A stretch of 64,000 nucleotides of DNA from Lycocorax pyrrhopterus obiensis. Lineage: Eukaryota; Chordata; Aves; Passeriformes; Paradisaeidae. Numbering within the stretch: position 1 is the first letter of the stretch; each line of letters starts with the position of its first letter. The stretch is from assembly GCA_014706295.1 (NCBI GenBank), contig JACSVZ010000039.1, positions 806,001-870,000 of the forward strand, given 5' to 3'. Positions 1 to 13,330 of the stretch are shown here, in pieces. The translations under genes and the position numbers were made by a program. Under the pieces are notes generated by a model. The model did not search any database. It saw only the letters and a list, made by a program, of their open reading frames with translations, and was not told the DNA's origin.

Positions 1-69
1 CTTGCTATGTCCTGTACTGTGTTTTTTGGTTAATTTGTTCATCGCTTGCTATGTCCTGTACTGTGTTTT
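1..69. repeat. 25-bp direct repeat, 44-bp period
   Basis: The first 25 bases recur exactly at 45-69, so the period is 44 bp. The second copy is followed by different sequence. The first copy starts at the window edge, so more copies may lie to the left. No coding meaning is visible, although an open frame of about 100 codons begins at 46 inside the second copy. It looks like the edge of a small minisatellite or a local tandem duplication. Confidence 0.8.
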
Positions 70-2833
70 CTTCATGGTGCAGGACAGCAGGGAGGAAGCC
101 TTGTCCTGGCAGCTATTTTAAATCAAGCTAATCCCCCTGAACAGAGTGCAAGAGTTTGTCTATCAGGGAAACTACTGAGCGTGCCAAGAGCAAGCAGCTT
201 CCCAGGGACAGAGAGAGGCAGAAGAAAAGGAGGTGCCATGCAAACGCAGAGATGGAGACTGTCGGCAATGAGGAAACCTAGGGCCAGTCCTTCCAGAAAC
301 AGTGGAAAGACTTGTCTTCAGGATGCACAGACGACTGCACAGAATTCACTTCATGTGTGAAGTCCTTTAAGAGCAACCCTAAAGAGGAAGAAGCTGTCTG
401 ACAATTAACTGATGTACAAACTCTTACCTCTGCTTTAGTCATTGCCCTGAGTGCTTGTTTAATTAGGTCTTCACTGGACTTGTTCTGTTCACCTAAAACC
501 TAGCTGAAACTCCAAGTTAGTTTTCTAGTTCCACATGATCTCTTCAAGATGAAAACATAGACACCATTATCCTGTCCAGCTTAGGATCCCTGCAGGCATT
601 GACTACTTTAGCTAACTCTTTAGCCCTTTGCCAAAGTCAATCTGGCAAAGGGATATGAATTAGTCTTCACATGTATCAACTGACTGCTGTAAGCTGAGGA
701 GACCTACAGAGACCACGAAATTTCACGGAAGTATTAACTCCTGTAATATGATGTAGGTAGGGGATACAGTTTCACCTGTGCTGCACAAAGACCTGACCTT
801 TTTATCTTAGGTGTAGAGGATTTAGCTCTCAATGGAGGTAAGCTTAACTGAGGTCTTTTATGAATCCAAAACTCATTCCTTGGCATGTTTTTTTTTCAAG
901 TGAAAAAAAAAAATGTTCAGTAGGGAAAAGTATCAAGTTAAAGCCTGGTAGCTGAAGGCACTAAAAAGTCAAGGTTTTGTGGCTGTAGATGTCAGAGATG
1001 CTTCCATCAGCTGAAAAGAAAGGGCAAAAACTGTTCACTAATAATTTTTAGTGTCCTTTGGCCTCATTTTGAGACATGGCCTCTTCTTAATTTAAGAGGG
1101 AAGGATAGGATTTGCTGAGGAAAACGGAAATGCAGGGATTCAGAGCTGAGAAGTGTTGGCAGAATGTGTCCCTAGAAACAAACATTTTGATGACGACTTC
1201 AATACTGTTCCTATACTCAAAGCTTTATAAAAGGCACAGCTAACTGTGTGTCACAAATGTGATAATAAAATGCAGCCAAATAGAAACAGTCACATAACAG
1301 TTCTGTAAACAGTAAAACAAATAGAATATTTTTAGTCCTTTTTCTGAACCACAAAACAGACTAGAGATTCAGTTGATAAAAAGCACTAATTATCCTGACT
1401 CAAGGAATCCAAGGATACCTCAGGAAATGCACATTACAAAAAGATGGTCTGGCCATATGCATTCTGTCAAGGTCTGAGGTTTTTTGCTGATTTAACTGAA
1501 GGAACCATCATAATTAGAGCCCCTGAATAAAATTAGGTGGTGTCAGGACTAATATTTCATTCTTGAAACAGATAAAGGTCTAGATTGTGCTGTAAGGATA
1601 AAGCAGCAAGCAAATGAGGACACTGAGAAATATGATTGTGCAGCAACCGGAAATCATTTAAACTCCAGGAAGCAAATCCTGTGATTTCAGCTATCTTGGA
1701 CTCAAAAAGGATTTATAAATAAAATAGAGAAGCTTGCCTGCTGCAGGCTCCTGGGATATCAGAATGCAAGAGCACTGCCACTCTATCGCAGAAAGGACAA
1801 AACCATCGTGCAGAGGCACAAAACCTTCCATTCCTTTCAGACACATTTAGCTATTATCTGTACTGAAGTACTAACCTTTCTCACCTTTGTGCTTCCTTGA
1901 AAAGCATGGCAGGAGGCCAGCAAAAGGATGTCTTTAATGATACCAGAGTCCATTGCAAAACTCAAAGGCTTTAGAGATTACAGCAGTCATAACTAGTTCC
2001 ACATACAACGTGTCCCAGGGGAGCGTGAAAAGTGGGGACAACAAAGGAGGCATGCAACACAAACAGTGTTCAGGAAATGCCACAGTAAAAGGATAGGAGT
2101 TTGAAGAGATAAAAGTTTCCCCTCAGAGCAACAGATGACCTGCTTACCCTCAGCAGAGTATTCAGAGTGCTGTATGCAGACATAGCACATTTCATAACCC
2201 CCCAAACAACCACAATGAACCACATTGAGCTTTATACCTGTGCCTGTACTCAGGTTGTCTATCAGTTTTGTTCTACACCCCTGTTGTGTGCCAAATACAA
2301 TATCCTAGAAGCAAAACTACCTGCTCCACATGGTGCTATGTAGAGAGGGTATGAAGTCCCTTGTACTTAGAGTAGTGACTGACTAATCAGAATCACAGTG
2401 GAAGGTGCAGGTCACACCCAGGTTTTCTTTTCTCTGACCCTTCTCAGGATAAAATTAGCACTGTTCTCTGAGACATCTGTTATAATGGACACTGGAGCAG
2501 ATTATTACACTGTAAACTACCCATGGAGGCACCTTCCTCCTCATCCATCACTAGCAGAGTTGACTGTGCCCTAAGAAAGCAGGATGCTGCGTTTTTGCTG
2601 CTGGAGGTCATAAAGAAAGGATCAGATCTGCAGGGAGCAGCTCTCACTGAATCAGAAAATGCCCCTTTACACATGCCAGCAGGAAGATTATCTCACAATG
2701 CTCCTTTCTGAAGTGTTTAAGGTTATCAACCTGCTCTGTAATACCTGAACAAAGTCCTGGCTTTTCATCTGTAACTGTTACAAGGTGCTATTCATCACAA
2801 AAGGTTAGTAGCTGGAACTTAAAATCACTGATA
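70..2833. other. Unique AT-rich sequence, nothing identified
   Basis: I see no transposon tail, RNA gene or convincing exon here. The short open frames (for example at 46-360 on plus and 1993-2223 on minus) show no recognisable domain or family motif. Short homopolymer runs of A and T occur near 890-915. Confidence 0.5.
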
Positions 2834-2928
2834 AGAAAACAAAAAACATTTCTTAAAAAAAAACCAACCAACCAACCAAAAAACAAAACAAAACAAAACA
2901 AAACAACCCAAAAAAACCCCAAACCAAG
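2834..2928. repeat. A/C-rich simple repeat (AACC)n / (AAAAC)n
   Basis: The tract runs through AACC units and then AAAAC units, ending in A-runs mixed with short C-runs. It is a low-complexity microsatellite. A minus-strand open frame crossing it is the low-complexity read-through of the repeat and not a gene. Confidence 0.85.
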
Positions 2929-5020
2929 CAGACTTCGATTTTGTTCCCTGCTCTCTGAAAGAGGTCAGTCACAGGGAGACTTGTCCACAATACAAACCAA
3001 AATTTTTTACATATGTGTGTTAACCTTACTCTTGTAATCACCTTTGTCGGCAATGGACTAATTTGGATTGTTGTAATTCTGAAGCATTTATGATGCTAGC
3101 TCTCACTGCTGGCATTTTCTGAGAAGGTTCATTGCCATGGCACAGTCTTTGTCTTCCTAACAGTACCCACAGCGCTGTGCTGCATGATATTCAAGTCAAG
3201 CACTTAATGCAAAGTTTCTCCAGAGGTTCTGAGTGTGGGATGCCATACTAATTCCAGAGAAAGCCAAGGGACACAGATATTTTCTCCACCACTGCCCTGT
3301 CAGCATGATAGAAATGAACCAAAGTTAATTTCCAAAAGTGTAATGAAAAAATGGTACCATCAAGTCTGTGGTTTACAGTGACAGTACTATGATGCTTAAT
3401 TACACTTACTGATAATTTCCAGAGGCTGCAAACTCTGAAAACAAACACATGAGCAAACACACATATTCAAAAAGGAAAATATTGCAAGTTTAGTAGATTA
3501 TTATGGGAAGTTTGCTATGGGGTTTATCCACAAGGTCTCATCTTTGCATCTGAAGACAGTGTGCTAAAAAGGGGAGTTACTACAAAGGAAACATTAACTC
3601 CTCCATGCTCATGGTGACCATGTAGGTCTTTAGAAGGAAACTGCCTGCACTACTCCCAGATGCTTGTCCTTGCAACCAATGCTGTCCCACCCCACTCTGT
3701 CCCCCTGCCACCTTGCCTTCCCTGCTGGATCCTTCAGATCCTCTCCCTCCTTCCAGGGTTGGGCAAAAATCATGAGTCACCAGTTAACCACGGGTGTAAC
3801 TGTGATAGATGGTGTGCAAGTAGGAGACTCATCTGAAAATCTAAATAAACAGAACTGGGGCAAGGAGGGGAAGCCAAAACTCAGTAAAGGATACACTACT
3901 GACCTGCAGCGGGAGAACTAGGACAGCAAGATAGGCAGACAGTGGCTGCAGAGGACAACTGAGATAAAACTAGCATTACTCCTACCCATCTCCTCTCAAA
4001 CTTGCCCCTGCATGACACAACCCCGTTTATCAAGGCTCAGAAAAAAAGTCTGAGGCTGAAGTTCTGAAGCCTGTTCATGTAAATAAAAATTATTTTGGAT
4101 CAACCTGTCATTTGTAAAAGCACCAGCCACCATTCTCACAACTCGGTTTTCAGCATCAACTATCTGGGTCCCTTGTGACTGTCAACAGAAATCTGTATCA
4201 GGTTCACTTTTGGCAGTTCTGAAGATCAGTAGGCCCATTTATTTAAGAACTTAAATATTGACTTAGATCTGAACAAATGCTGAGTCCATCAGCACTGACA
4301 ATTCTTGTACTGAAATGAAAGCATTTTTTACAGTGTGTCATGCAGATTTTAACAGGGGGAGACATCAGTTTACTCTGATACTGCTTCTTCTTAAAAGACT
4401 GACCACATCATGGTCAGTGTGGGTACTAACAAAAACAACCAGAAATTTCAGTCCTGCATACAATCCATGACTTCAGTTTTGATTAATGTGACTGAGATAC
4501 AATTATCTTGAAAGAAGCATGATCAGTAACAGATCTTGCATTTTTTAGAATCTGGAATGTGTCCAACCAGTACTTTTTCCCCATACCCACACAGGATTCT
4601 TTAAATGTGACAAAAAGGAATGAAATGTTTGTTTTCATCAAAGCCCCACAAGTGGTGTTGGAAACCTCGAGTTCTTCAGAAGAGGTTGGAGTTGATTTAA
4701 TACAATTTATAACACAGACAATGGTCCTTCATCCCATATTCCTGCTGCATTAGGGTTTTTCATCCACAACATTAGCTGGTATTCCTTCAGCTCTTCTAAG
4801 ACAATGACTCTCACAGTTTTTACAAAAAGTACAAATTTCTGCTAACCTGCTGCTGAATACTCACACAATATCATATACAATATCAATATCAACTGTCATT
4901 CCATATAAAAAGAGACATTCCTCAAAACTTCCCAAAAAGAAGTGTCCTGGTTTCAGGTGAAAATATATGAAAAAACACAAAGAATTCAGACTTTATATAT
5001 CTGCATTTTATGTTAAATAC
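2929..5020. other. Unique sequence, nothing identified
   Basis: There is no recognisable repeat family or exon. A slightly pyrimidine-rich patch lies at about 3640-3760. At 4943 a 12-base match to the usual tip of bird LTRs occurs, but the sequence after it does not continue the match. Confidence 0.5.
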
Positions 5021-5158
5021 CTACTGCTTTAGGATTTAAATGAGATATTTATAAAGTACACATACACATATGTATATATAATTTAAATTTAAAATATACA
5101 CATAATATCTTAAATTTTACATATGCACATATATAAAATTTAAATCCTGAAGCAATAG
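5021..5158. repeat. AT-rich inverted repeat (potential hairpin)
   Basis: The arm at 5021-5040 pairs with 5139-5158 at 18 of 20 positions. Between them is AT-rich sequence dominated by TA, ATAC and AATTTAAATTT motifs that contains further small palindromes. The DNA could form a long hairpin or cruciform. It may be the remnant of a small inverted-repeat transposon or a replication-derived palindrome. No target-site duplication was identified. Confidence 0.65.
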
Positions 5159-5969
5159 GGTTTTTTTGGTTTTCACTTTCAAATGTTGTTTCGTTATTGA
5201 ATTTGGCTAAATGAATCTTAAGAACCCACTGCTACCATACGCAAAAAGCTGCCATTTCAGCGAAAATCTTGATAAATTTTCCTTACAAAATGGAAACTAA
5301 AACCAGAATTCATCCACCCCCAGACTCATCTTCATTATGAGACTCAAGAAAAACTTTGTTTTGCCATGCGGAGCATTCAGTTTTTCTGAAGATGCACTGT
5401 CTTAATCCACCCTATAACTCATCTGATGAGCTCTAATTTAGTGAGCCAAAGTGACTTGACTGCTTGCAAGCCAGCATTTACCACATTGTATTTATGAAGT
5501 AGGATGTTCAGTGATATGTTCAGTTTAGAAGCTCTTTTTTCGAGTCTGTCCTAATCTGAGTTACCTTCCTTGAATATGGTATTGCAAAACTGCACGGGCT
5601 TCGCAAAACAAGTCCTACATACTGCTGTGATAGAAAGCAAACAAAGGAAATTAACTCACCTTTTTTTGATACTGACAAGAACTGACTAAACTCTGATTTT
5701 GGGTAATATGCAGCCTCAAAAAACGCTCACCTTCAACTATATAACATGTTTTATCACTGTTTGCATATCTTGGCACCTGAGTTTTCCATGCCCACATTAT
5801 ATCAGTGGGTTGTCACCATCTTCTGATGAGTATGCCCAGTGCTGCTTCTTTGTCATTTTCAATTAATAAAAACTTGTGCTATAAAACAGAGGTTCCTTCT
5901 TTGTAAGCTTTTAATTAATGCTATTACATTTCAGTCTTTGCTTCATTCCTCAGTTTTTTGTTGTTTCAA
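5159..5969. other. Unique sequence, nothing identified
   Basis: This is AT-rich sequence between the inverted repeat and the microsatellite. No gene or transposon family could be recognised. Confidence 0.5.
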
Positions 5970-6063
5970 GAGAGGGAGGGAGGGACGGAGGGAGGAAGGG
6001 AGGGAGGGAGGAAGGAAGGAAGGAAGGAAGGAAGGAAGGAAGGAAGGAAGGAAGGAAGGAAGG
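5970..6063 (+). repeat. (GGGA)n/(GGAA)n microsatellite
   Basis: A pure purine strand begins with GGGA-type tetramers and resolves into about 15 perfect GGAA/AAGG tetramers. All three plus-strand frames stay open through it, giving repetitive Glu-Gly-Arg-Lys products that are artefacts. Tandem GGAA can bind ETS-type factors and is usually length-polymorphic, but nothing here shows such a role. Confidence 0.95.
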
Positions 6064-9000
6064 TCCAAGAAATAAAACAGCATTATCTTTTGTGTGGTTG
6101 GTTTCTTTGGTTGCTTTTTGCACTGGAGTGCATAGGACAGGATGAGTGGAGATGATAAGGAATAAATTTTTTTTTGAATACTATTAAGTTGCTTATGTCC
6201 CTATTAAAATAAAGATATCTTCATGCTAATTGCAGTAAAGTCTTAATTTCTAGAATGAGAAATGTTTTGACCAATTCATGGATGAAAACAAACAACATCT
6301 GTGTGCTGTATTTAGCTTCAGAATAGGGCACAGAATTTCATTGTGTCTGTTTGTAGTTGCCTCCATTTCCATCAGGACCGAGAACCCTTCTGAGGATCTG
6401 TGCACTTCTTGCAGCGTTGGTTGTAAATGACACGCATTTAGTTTCTGTAGATTCTTTTCTACTGCTGAGACCGGAACCACCACTCACCAAGCTTTTTATG
6501 GCTCTGTGTAGCCAAGGTTTCTTAAAATTTGGTGGCTCCCTATGCTTTTATGACCTGTGGTTTAGACTATTTGAATAGATGTGACTTGACACTCTAACAC
6601 TTCCCAGAAGCCACAGCAACTGTTGGGTGGTGCACTTGATGAAGTGACTTTTGTCATGTGCAACTATGTTGTGGCTGAGCAGAACTTTAATCTGCTTATA
6701 AATGCAGTTTGAAGTAGGTTGGTTCTCCTTCAGAGAATCTTGTGAGATTAGCTGTCTGAGAAAATTGCTGTCTGCAGGCTTTAACACAACAGCAAAGATC
6801 AAGTGAAGCACTTTCATGCATGGTCTACAACTCATACCTAGTCTGTGGTCACCAGAGACTAACTGCCCTTAAAATTAAAGGAAGTTGGGAATGTAAAAGG
6901 AAGCATCCCCCAGAAGCTGAGGGTAAGCCATTTCAGAGAAACATATTACACATGTTCCACTACACTTTCCAAGAACATAAGCTTGTGGGCTTATAGTAGA
7001 TATAGCACAAGCCACTAACTGATAAAATCCCCATGCTCTGTTAATCACAACACTTTGTTTACAGTCTATGTGGGCAGTACAGGCTTCCTGAAGCAGGCAC
7101 AGTGATGAGGTTGCTCTGAAAAGGACTGAAAAGGATGTCAGGTTCCAACAGCGTGTCAACTTTGTTCACTACAAACACATGCAAAGTATTTCTGTAATAG
7201 AAGCACTGGAAAACAATCTTTAAGATTTCCCAAGATCCAAACAATATTGTTTTATTCTTAAAACAAATGGAGATACAATTCTGAAAACATAGTCAGCTTC
7301 CAGTTTTGTGCAGATGATGTTTATGGCATGTGGACAAGCTACATGTAGGTGTCTAAGTCAGGTGAGTCCAGGTGAGCAAGGCACATTGACTTAAACTCAT
7401 TTAGCTTGAACTCAGTGCTGAGTCAATGTGATTATTCTCCTTCCATATCTCTCTTAGGTCCAGTGAGAATGTTGCCCATGAGAGGTTAAATCCAAGCTAG
7501 AAAGACAGCATTACTTGAGTTTTTTTCCTTCAGCTGGACTATTTGAACTACTCATTTTCCTGGGTGTGGGAAACCTAGTAATTTCTGTTGGACTACAATA
7601 TGATTTTCCAATAACACTTCACTCCTGCCCACAACAGAGCCACACTGCTCCTTCAAATTTGTTTTTAAAGCAGTACAACACAGCTACCCTAAGGCTTTAC
7701 AAATTAATTCAGAAGGTTTTTTTACAAAGCAGCAGTGCATTAAACCATGCTGGAGTTGGTTGTAAGAAAAAAGTTTTTAAGCTATGGCCATAATTCCCTT
7801 CCTTTATTTAAAAACTTGTTTACAATCTAATTCACCTGGAACAATGGGTGAACACTGCATTGGGAATGTGTTCTTTCATTTTCTTTTTTGCCTCAAAAAA
7901 AAAAACTTAAATGCTAATCAGGGACCACATGTTATCAGCCTCAAGAGAGGTACAGGTTTCATGGTCTAGTTGTGCACTTTTCGAAATAATTTCTGCAATT
8001 TATCTAGAGTGTCATGTTTTTTTAAATAGGTAGTTGATCACGCATCTCTTCACAAAGTAATTAGACAATTTGTTCAACATTTGGAATCAGATTTGCATGA
8101 AGGGTTTTTTAATTATTTCTTTGATAAAGAAGCAGAATATGATATCTGCTGCTTTAGGTGAAAGATGTGGGTAATTGGTACGACTCTGGAATTGACTATC
8201 CTGTTACTTAACCCTAGATGCATTTACAATTTTAAAGTACTGGAGATCAGCAACGTTCATCCTTCCCCACCACAGCTCGCAATTTTTATGTTTTATTATA
8301 TTACATTCTATTAAATATGTATTTTATTTGTATACATGTCCTCCCCTTTGTCAGTATCCATGGATTTACAAAGAATTATTTGCTGACAGGAGTAATTTCT
8401 CCATAGCAGAATTAGTTCTGCAAGCTTCCATGAACCACTGTCAGCAAGCAACATACTCAATATAAAAAGTTCTCAGATCAGGTGCCAAGATTTGTCCAAA
8501 ATTTCATAGTTTTTCTGAGCATATTGTGTTTTATTTTCTGGTTGTGAATGGCTGTTAACATTAGCAAAATTGCTGAGTGACAATTTCAAGGCCATAAAAT
8601 TTTATCAGTCCCTACTGTATGTAGGTCTGGCAACTGTAAATCATGACAAGAAGTTTAACTTCTCTTTCAGAAATAAAACACAGCAGTGAAGATCCTATCG
8701 TTTTATGTCTCTGGACTGTCAGGTAAAGCTTATCTATCTTATAGTGCTTATCAAATGGCAGCCTTCTGAGAAATAAATCTGATTATTGAGTCTGAAAATT
8801 AGATGAGTGTAAATTCCAGGCTCACTGTCAATATACTGATTATAATCCAATAACTGAAAGCTGTTTCTTGTGTGAGTATGAAAATACTCATATCAGGTCT
8901 AGGGGTGTCAGTAGACCATAACAAGTAAATATTTTATACTAATTAGAGAATGAGGAGTTAAACTCTCCATCTGTTGAGACCATGTACTGCACGCAACCTG

Positions 9001-9262
9001 GAACTTGCCCCAGCACAAGGTCAGGGGAGACAGATGAGCAGTTTGGCAAGAGCCTGGATTCAAACTCGCTGCTTCTGCATCACAGTGAATTTCACCTGCA
9101 TTAAACCATTTGTGAGTGTTCAGATCCCACCTCTGCTAAGATCCCAGCCTAAGTGTAAAGAGGGATTAGGAGTGGTGCAGTTATAAACTCACAGGCACAC
9201 AGGTTTTGGAATCTTCAATAATGGCATTAGTACACTGGCATGTAAGGCAAAAAGACAACATT
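6064..9262. other. Unique AT-rich sequence, nothing identified
   Basis: I checked this region for CR1 tails, LTR ends, exon-like open frames and RNA genes and saw none. The open frames at 6548-6835 (minus) and 7515-7793 (plus) are short and have no family signature. Confidence 0.5.
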
Positions 9263-9322
9263 TCACAGAATCACAGAATGCTTTGGGTTGGAAATGACCT
9301 TAAAGACAATCTAGTCCAAGCC
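9263..9322 (-). mobile_element. CR1 LINE 3'-end fragment
   Basis: On the plus strand the sequence starts with two copies of TCACAGAA and continues into the GGGTTGGAAATGACC...TCTAGTCCAAGCC block. This is the reverse complement of the 3' terminus of bird CR1. CR1 copies are normally 5'-truncated, and this one retains only about 60 bp. The short length and lack of coding sequence make it a dead fragment. Confidence 0.85.
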
Positions 9323-12300
9323 ATTTCTGGCAGCTACAGATGGCATCCTCTGACACTTACCTTTCCAATCATGCTTCCCACTCCATTTCATTTTTTCGAA
9401 ACTTGAACCAACTATATGAAGTGTCTGGTCTAAGCAGGATTCAATAAAGAAGGTTTAAATAGACTTCCCAGAGGCAAGAAAACACCTTCCACATCATAAA
9501 AAGAAGAATTGGGTTTTGAATGGAGAAATAATAAGTTTACCCTTCTGAAAAAAAGACCAGTTAGGGTTTGAACACTAAATCGTTGCTCTCAGCATGGGTT
9601 TTGTTTCATCTTCTCCATCACAAATCTTGTGCTTTAGAGGCCTTAACTATTTGAGTTTGACAGCATTCCCAATTACCTGGTCTTATCTTTGCTTTACCCC
9701 CTGGGAACTAAGGCCCAAATAAGGTAAAGCCAAAACTGTCAAAAGCATTCACTAATGTGGGGCCCCTAATTCAAGAGCATTAAGCCATCATCCTCCTGAA
9801 CATTTAGCATTTCATAGGATCTTGTATGTTCAAAGCACAACTTCAAGTGACTTCAGCCGCAGTTGTGTGCTCAAGGCTTCCACAGATCTGCTCCTGGATA
9901 TTTCATGCTGAGCACACAGAAATATAAAACTAACTCACAGTTAGTTGCCAACTGTGAAAGAGCCGACTTTTTGCTCTTGGCTCTGTTTGAATTTGCTTTG
10001 CTTTTAAAAAGGACTATACCAGACCATCATGCACTACACAAACCTGATTCATTTTTAAAGCACAGTTAATCTCGTCGACTAACTACTAGTGGAAAGAAGG
10101 ACTGCGGGAGGCCAAAAAGCATTAGTGAAGTTTGGATTTGTTTGTCTATTTGTTTTAGAGGGATAAGGAGCTCTGTGCAAAAGCAAAGATCTCAAAAACG
10201 TCAGCAGAATTTTGTCAGTGAGGTGAAGAATAAGGTATGAAAAGCCAAGAGCATGGGGGAGTCTGAGTGAGCTCTGTAACATCTCTCATGAACCTTCGAT
10301 CCCCCATTCCAGCTGATCTGATCTTTGATGGTGTCTTGTTGCCAAAGACTGACTTACCTGCCTGCATTCTCCAGGCTACTTCTGCAGCAGAAAGTGACCC
10401 CATAGCAGAGGGCCAGGACAGACTCTCCCAAGGGATGTGAAAAAGAATGTGGGAAGAAATGACAAATGCCACTGAGGGAGCAATCTCCTCTCTCCCAGAA
10501 ACACACAGCACTGCTTTATGCTCCTTTAGCAGCAGTAGCAGCAAACCTGGTTGTGGGTGAGGCTGTGCAGGCAAGAGGCAGCCTGGCTGGGCAACAGCAA
10601 GTGCTGCTATGACAGATGGCCATGCTGCCTTGGAGAAGAGACAGAAATGATATAGTCAACAAAGTTAAAGACCCTTCACAGGGTCCCAATACAGCCTTTC
10701 CAAGCCACATTTCATTTTAATTTTTCCACTATAGGTAACCACGTACTTTGTGCCCGGTATTGACCTTGTCTCCAGATGCATATCCAGAATGGAAGGCAGG
10801 TGGGTAAAAGTGCATAAAAGAGCCTTTCAGACACTTCCTCATTCCCGGCCACTTGATTTTGCAGTGAAACATACTTTTTAATGTAAATTATTTTGGATGC
10901 ATAGACACCAAACACATCTAACAAATATTAGAAATCTTACAAAGCCTTGAAGAATGCCATTATCCCAGAGCCTGAGAAAATAAATGGACAGCCAATCTGC
11001 TCTGCAGGATCTTTACATCCATCTCTGATTAAAATTCAGAAAAATCTGTAATACCCTTCACCCTGGTTTCAAACTAATAACACTTGCATACTAAAGACTC
11101 CCATTAAACTTAACAGTTGTCTTGATCCTATAAAGTGCACAGGAAAGGGGCATAACAGAAGAAAGATGACTTTCTCCTTTTTTGTGTACTTTGTAGTGAA
11201 GGTAATGCCATATGTCACAAATACTCAATAAACCTGACAGATAATGTCCTCTGCCTGCAAAGAAACGTGCAAGAAGACACTTCAGAAGCCCCAAATTTAT
11301 TTATATCTATTGATTCAGCTATATTTTCCACTTCTGTGCCTTGAGAAAAGCAGAACTGTCTAAAACACGAACAGACCATTAAGGAGATGGTACTGCATGA
11401 GTACATGTGCCCAATTCCTTCATCAGGTTTCCACTGTTACTGTACATCTGCAATTATTATCTCTTTCTATAGAGTTCTCTACAATGATGTTTGTTGCTAA
11501 TTTCATATGCAGCAGAGGTTGATAGCTTTGTGTACATTGTGCTCTGTCAGGAGGCATTTGGGACCAGAAGATGCTATTGGAGCTTAAGCTCGTTAAACTG
11601 CCTGTGATATGAATGAGAGCTGCTTGCAAAGACGAGAGACACAGGGTGACCTCAATGAATACAAAATAAAACAACTTTAAAAGAAAGGTCTTCCTATAAG
11701 AAACTGGATCATTAACTGACTGTGCAACTTGAAATTGTCTTTGGGGACCTATGTATGCATATATGAAAAGAGAATGCTTAATGCATCTAGCCTTGAAACA
11801 TCAGTACAAGATCAAGAAATGATTGAACTTTATTATTTAATTTTTTCCCTTTGAGGAAATTCTAGCTTTTTTTTTAATTTTTTTTTCAATAGAACAGGAA
11901 CGTTATGTATTATAAAAATCCTCTCCCTCAATATTCACCCAGGACAAGTTGAGATAACAAATTTAAGGGGAAAATGTTCTCACTACAACAATCAACTTTC
12001 TTTTCTTTCTTCCACTTTCAGTCATGCTCCTACAACCCAATTTACATCTTCATATTGCCTATGTTTTCTGCTTATTTTTTTTAACTAACCTCTCCTGTCC
12101 TTTCAATAATTTAGAGATGGTTACCCAAACATATACGGTATGGTCACGCATCTCTTCATAAAGACTGAATAAAATGTCATTTTTAGATGCACAAGTCTAC
12201 CAATTAGGCTCAATTTTTCATTTTTCAAATCAGATTCCCATATATAATTGTTCCAGAATTTCTTGCATAAACTTATTTTACTAAGAATTGCAGTTTCTTA

Positions 12301-12842
12301 ACACTTCCCAATTCTTACTCGTATTCTCCTCCTGATTATACATTTTTCTGTTCTTACAAGCCCTTAAATCAGAGCCTTATCTCTCTTGGCACTATATCAA
12401 TGCTTAATACTCTCCTTTTCCTGACGATGTATCAGGACTTTATAACATTAGTATTCATTTTGACCCCTATTTCCAAAGCCTCATTTTCAGCCAACTTATC
12501 CAAACTTGAACTGAGGCAAAATTTCACCTGCCATTTATAGGTAGTTTAAGATGAATTCTTTATAAAGCTCCAGTAGACTGTCTAAATTGTAGATTCATTT
12601 CACATCTCCCTTTTGTTCCTCATAAGCACCAGCTGTCAGTGAAGGCTCTACATAGATTTGTCACTCTGCAAACTCAAGCTCCTCGGGACCTTCTCTGCCT
12701 TGCAGCCCTGGACTGCTGTGGGCTGCTGTAGGCTTTGCCGGAACATAATTTGGGGGACAGGAAAGTTGGAACAGAAGTCATTTACTTCCTTATATCCCCA
12801 GTGTAGCCTCAGCCTATTGCACCCTGTTTCTTAAACTGGCTT
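9323..12842. other. Unique sequence, nothing identified
   Basis: No transposon end or exon could be identified. A moderately GC-richer patch at about 10,210-10,720 has overlapping minus-strand open frames of 64-119 codons without recognisable domains. The T-rich tract at about 11,865-11,890 is low complexity. Confidence 0.5.
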
Positions 12843-13330
12843 TTAACATGATGACACATAACTGGAAATGCAGGAGAGAAAAATTGAAAGGAGAAAGAAA
12901 ACTTTTCCAGAAAGCTTAGGAAGAAGGAGGAAGACTGAAAACAAGGATGATGGTGGAATCATAAACAAAACAGCATTTGCACTGAATGTGGGGAGGAAGC
13001 AGGGGAAGCTGAGCTGAAAAAGGGAGGGAGAGCAAGATGTCTTGGTAGGAATGTCTTGGTAGGAATGAGGGTAATGGTAGTCAGGAACAGGGCAAGAATC
13101 TCTAACAGAAGAATAAAACAGATTAGGAAAGTGTAAATCTGTAAATGCCTGGGAGACAAAAACTAGGACTGGAAGCCAGGAGACATAAGAACACAAATAG
13201 CTTAGCAAAAAAGATGAGAAGGGATGAGAAGCTGCAATACAAGAAGACAGTCTGGAGAAAAAGGAAAGACCCAATATGAGAACCTTGGAGGAAACAGTGA
13301 TCAAAGACCTAGTGGTACAATACAGAAGTT
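12843..13330 (+). other. Purine-rich strand-asymmetric segment
   Basis: For roughly 490 bp the plus strand is strongly enriched in A and G, mostly GAA, GGA and AAAG words. A minus-strand frame stays open for 153 codons because the complementary strand is TC-rich and lacks stops. The conceptual product is Ser/Leu/Phe/Pro-rich with no domain, so I treat it as compositional. A perfect 14-bp tandem duplication (ATGTCTTGGTAGGA) lies at 13,037-13,064. Confidence 0.5.

Noticed and set aside
4943..4958. TGTCCTGGTTTCAGGT resembling the tip of a bird LTR
   Set aside because: The bases that follow do not continue any LTR pattern I know, and no partner end was found.
5839..6155. Three overlapping plus-strand frames rich in Glu, Gly, Arg, Lys
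   Set aside because: All cross the GGAA microsatellite; three open frames at once is the mark of a repeat rather than of a gene.
8040..12165. Near-identical 20-bp words at about 8,040 and 12,147 (CACGCATCTCTTCAYAAAG)
   Set aside because: Flanks do not align, and one such near match is expected by chance in 64 kb.
12843..13304. 153-codon minus-strand frame with hydrophobic, Ser-rich product
   Set aside because: The purine-rich complementary strand depletes stops; the product shows no signal-peptide or domain organisation that would stand out from composition.
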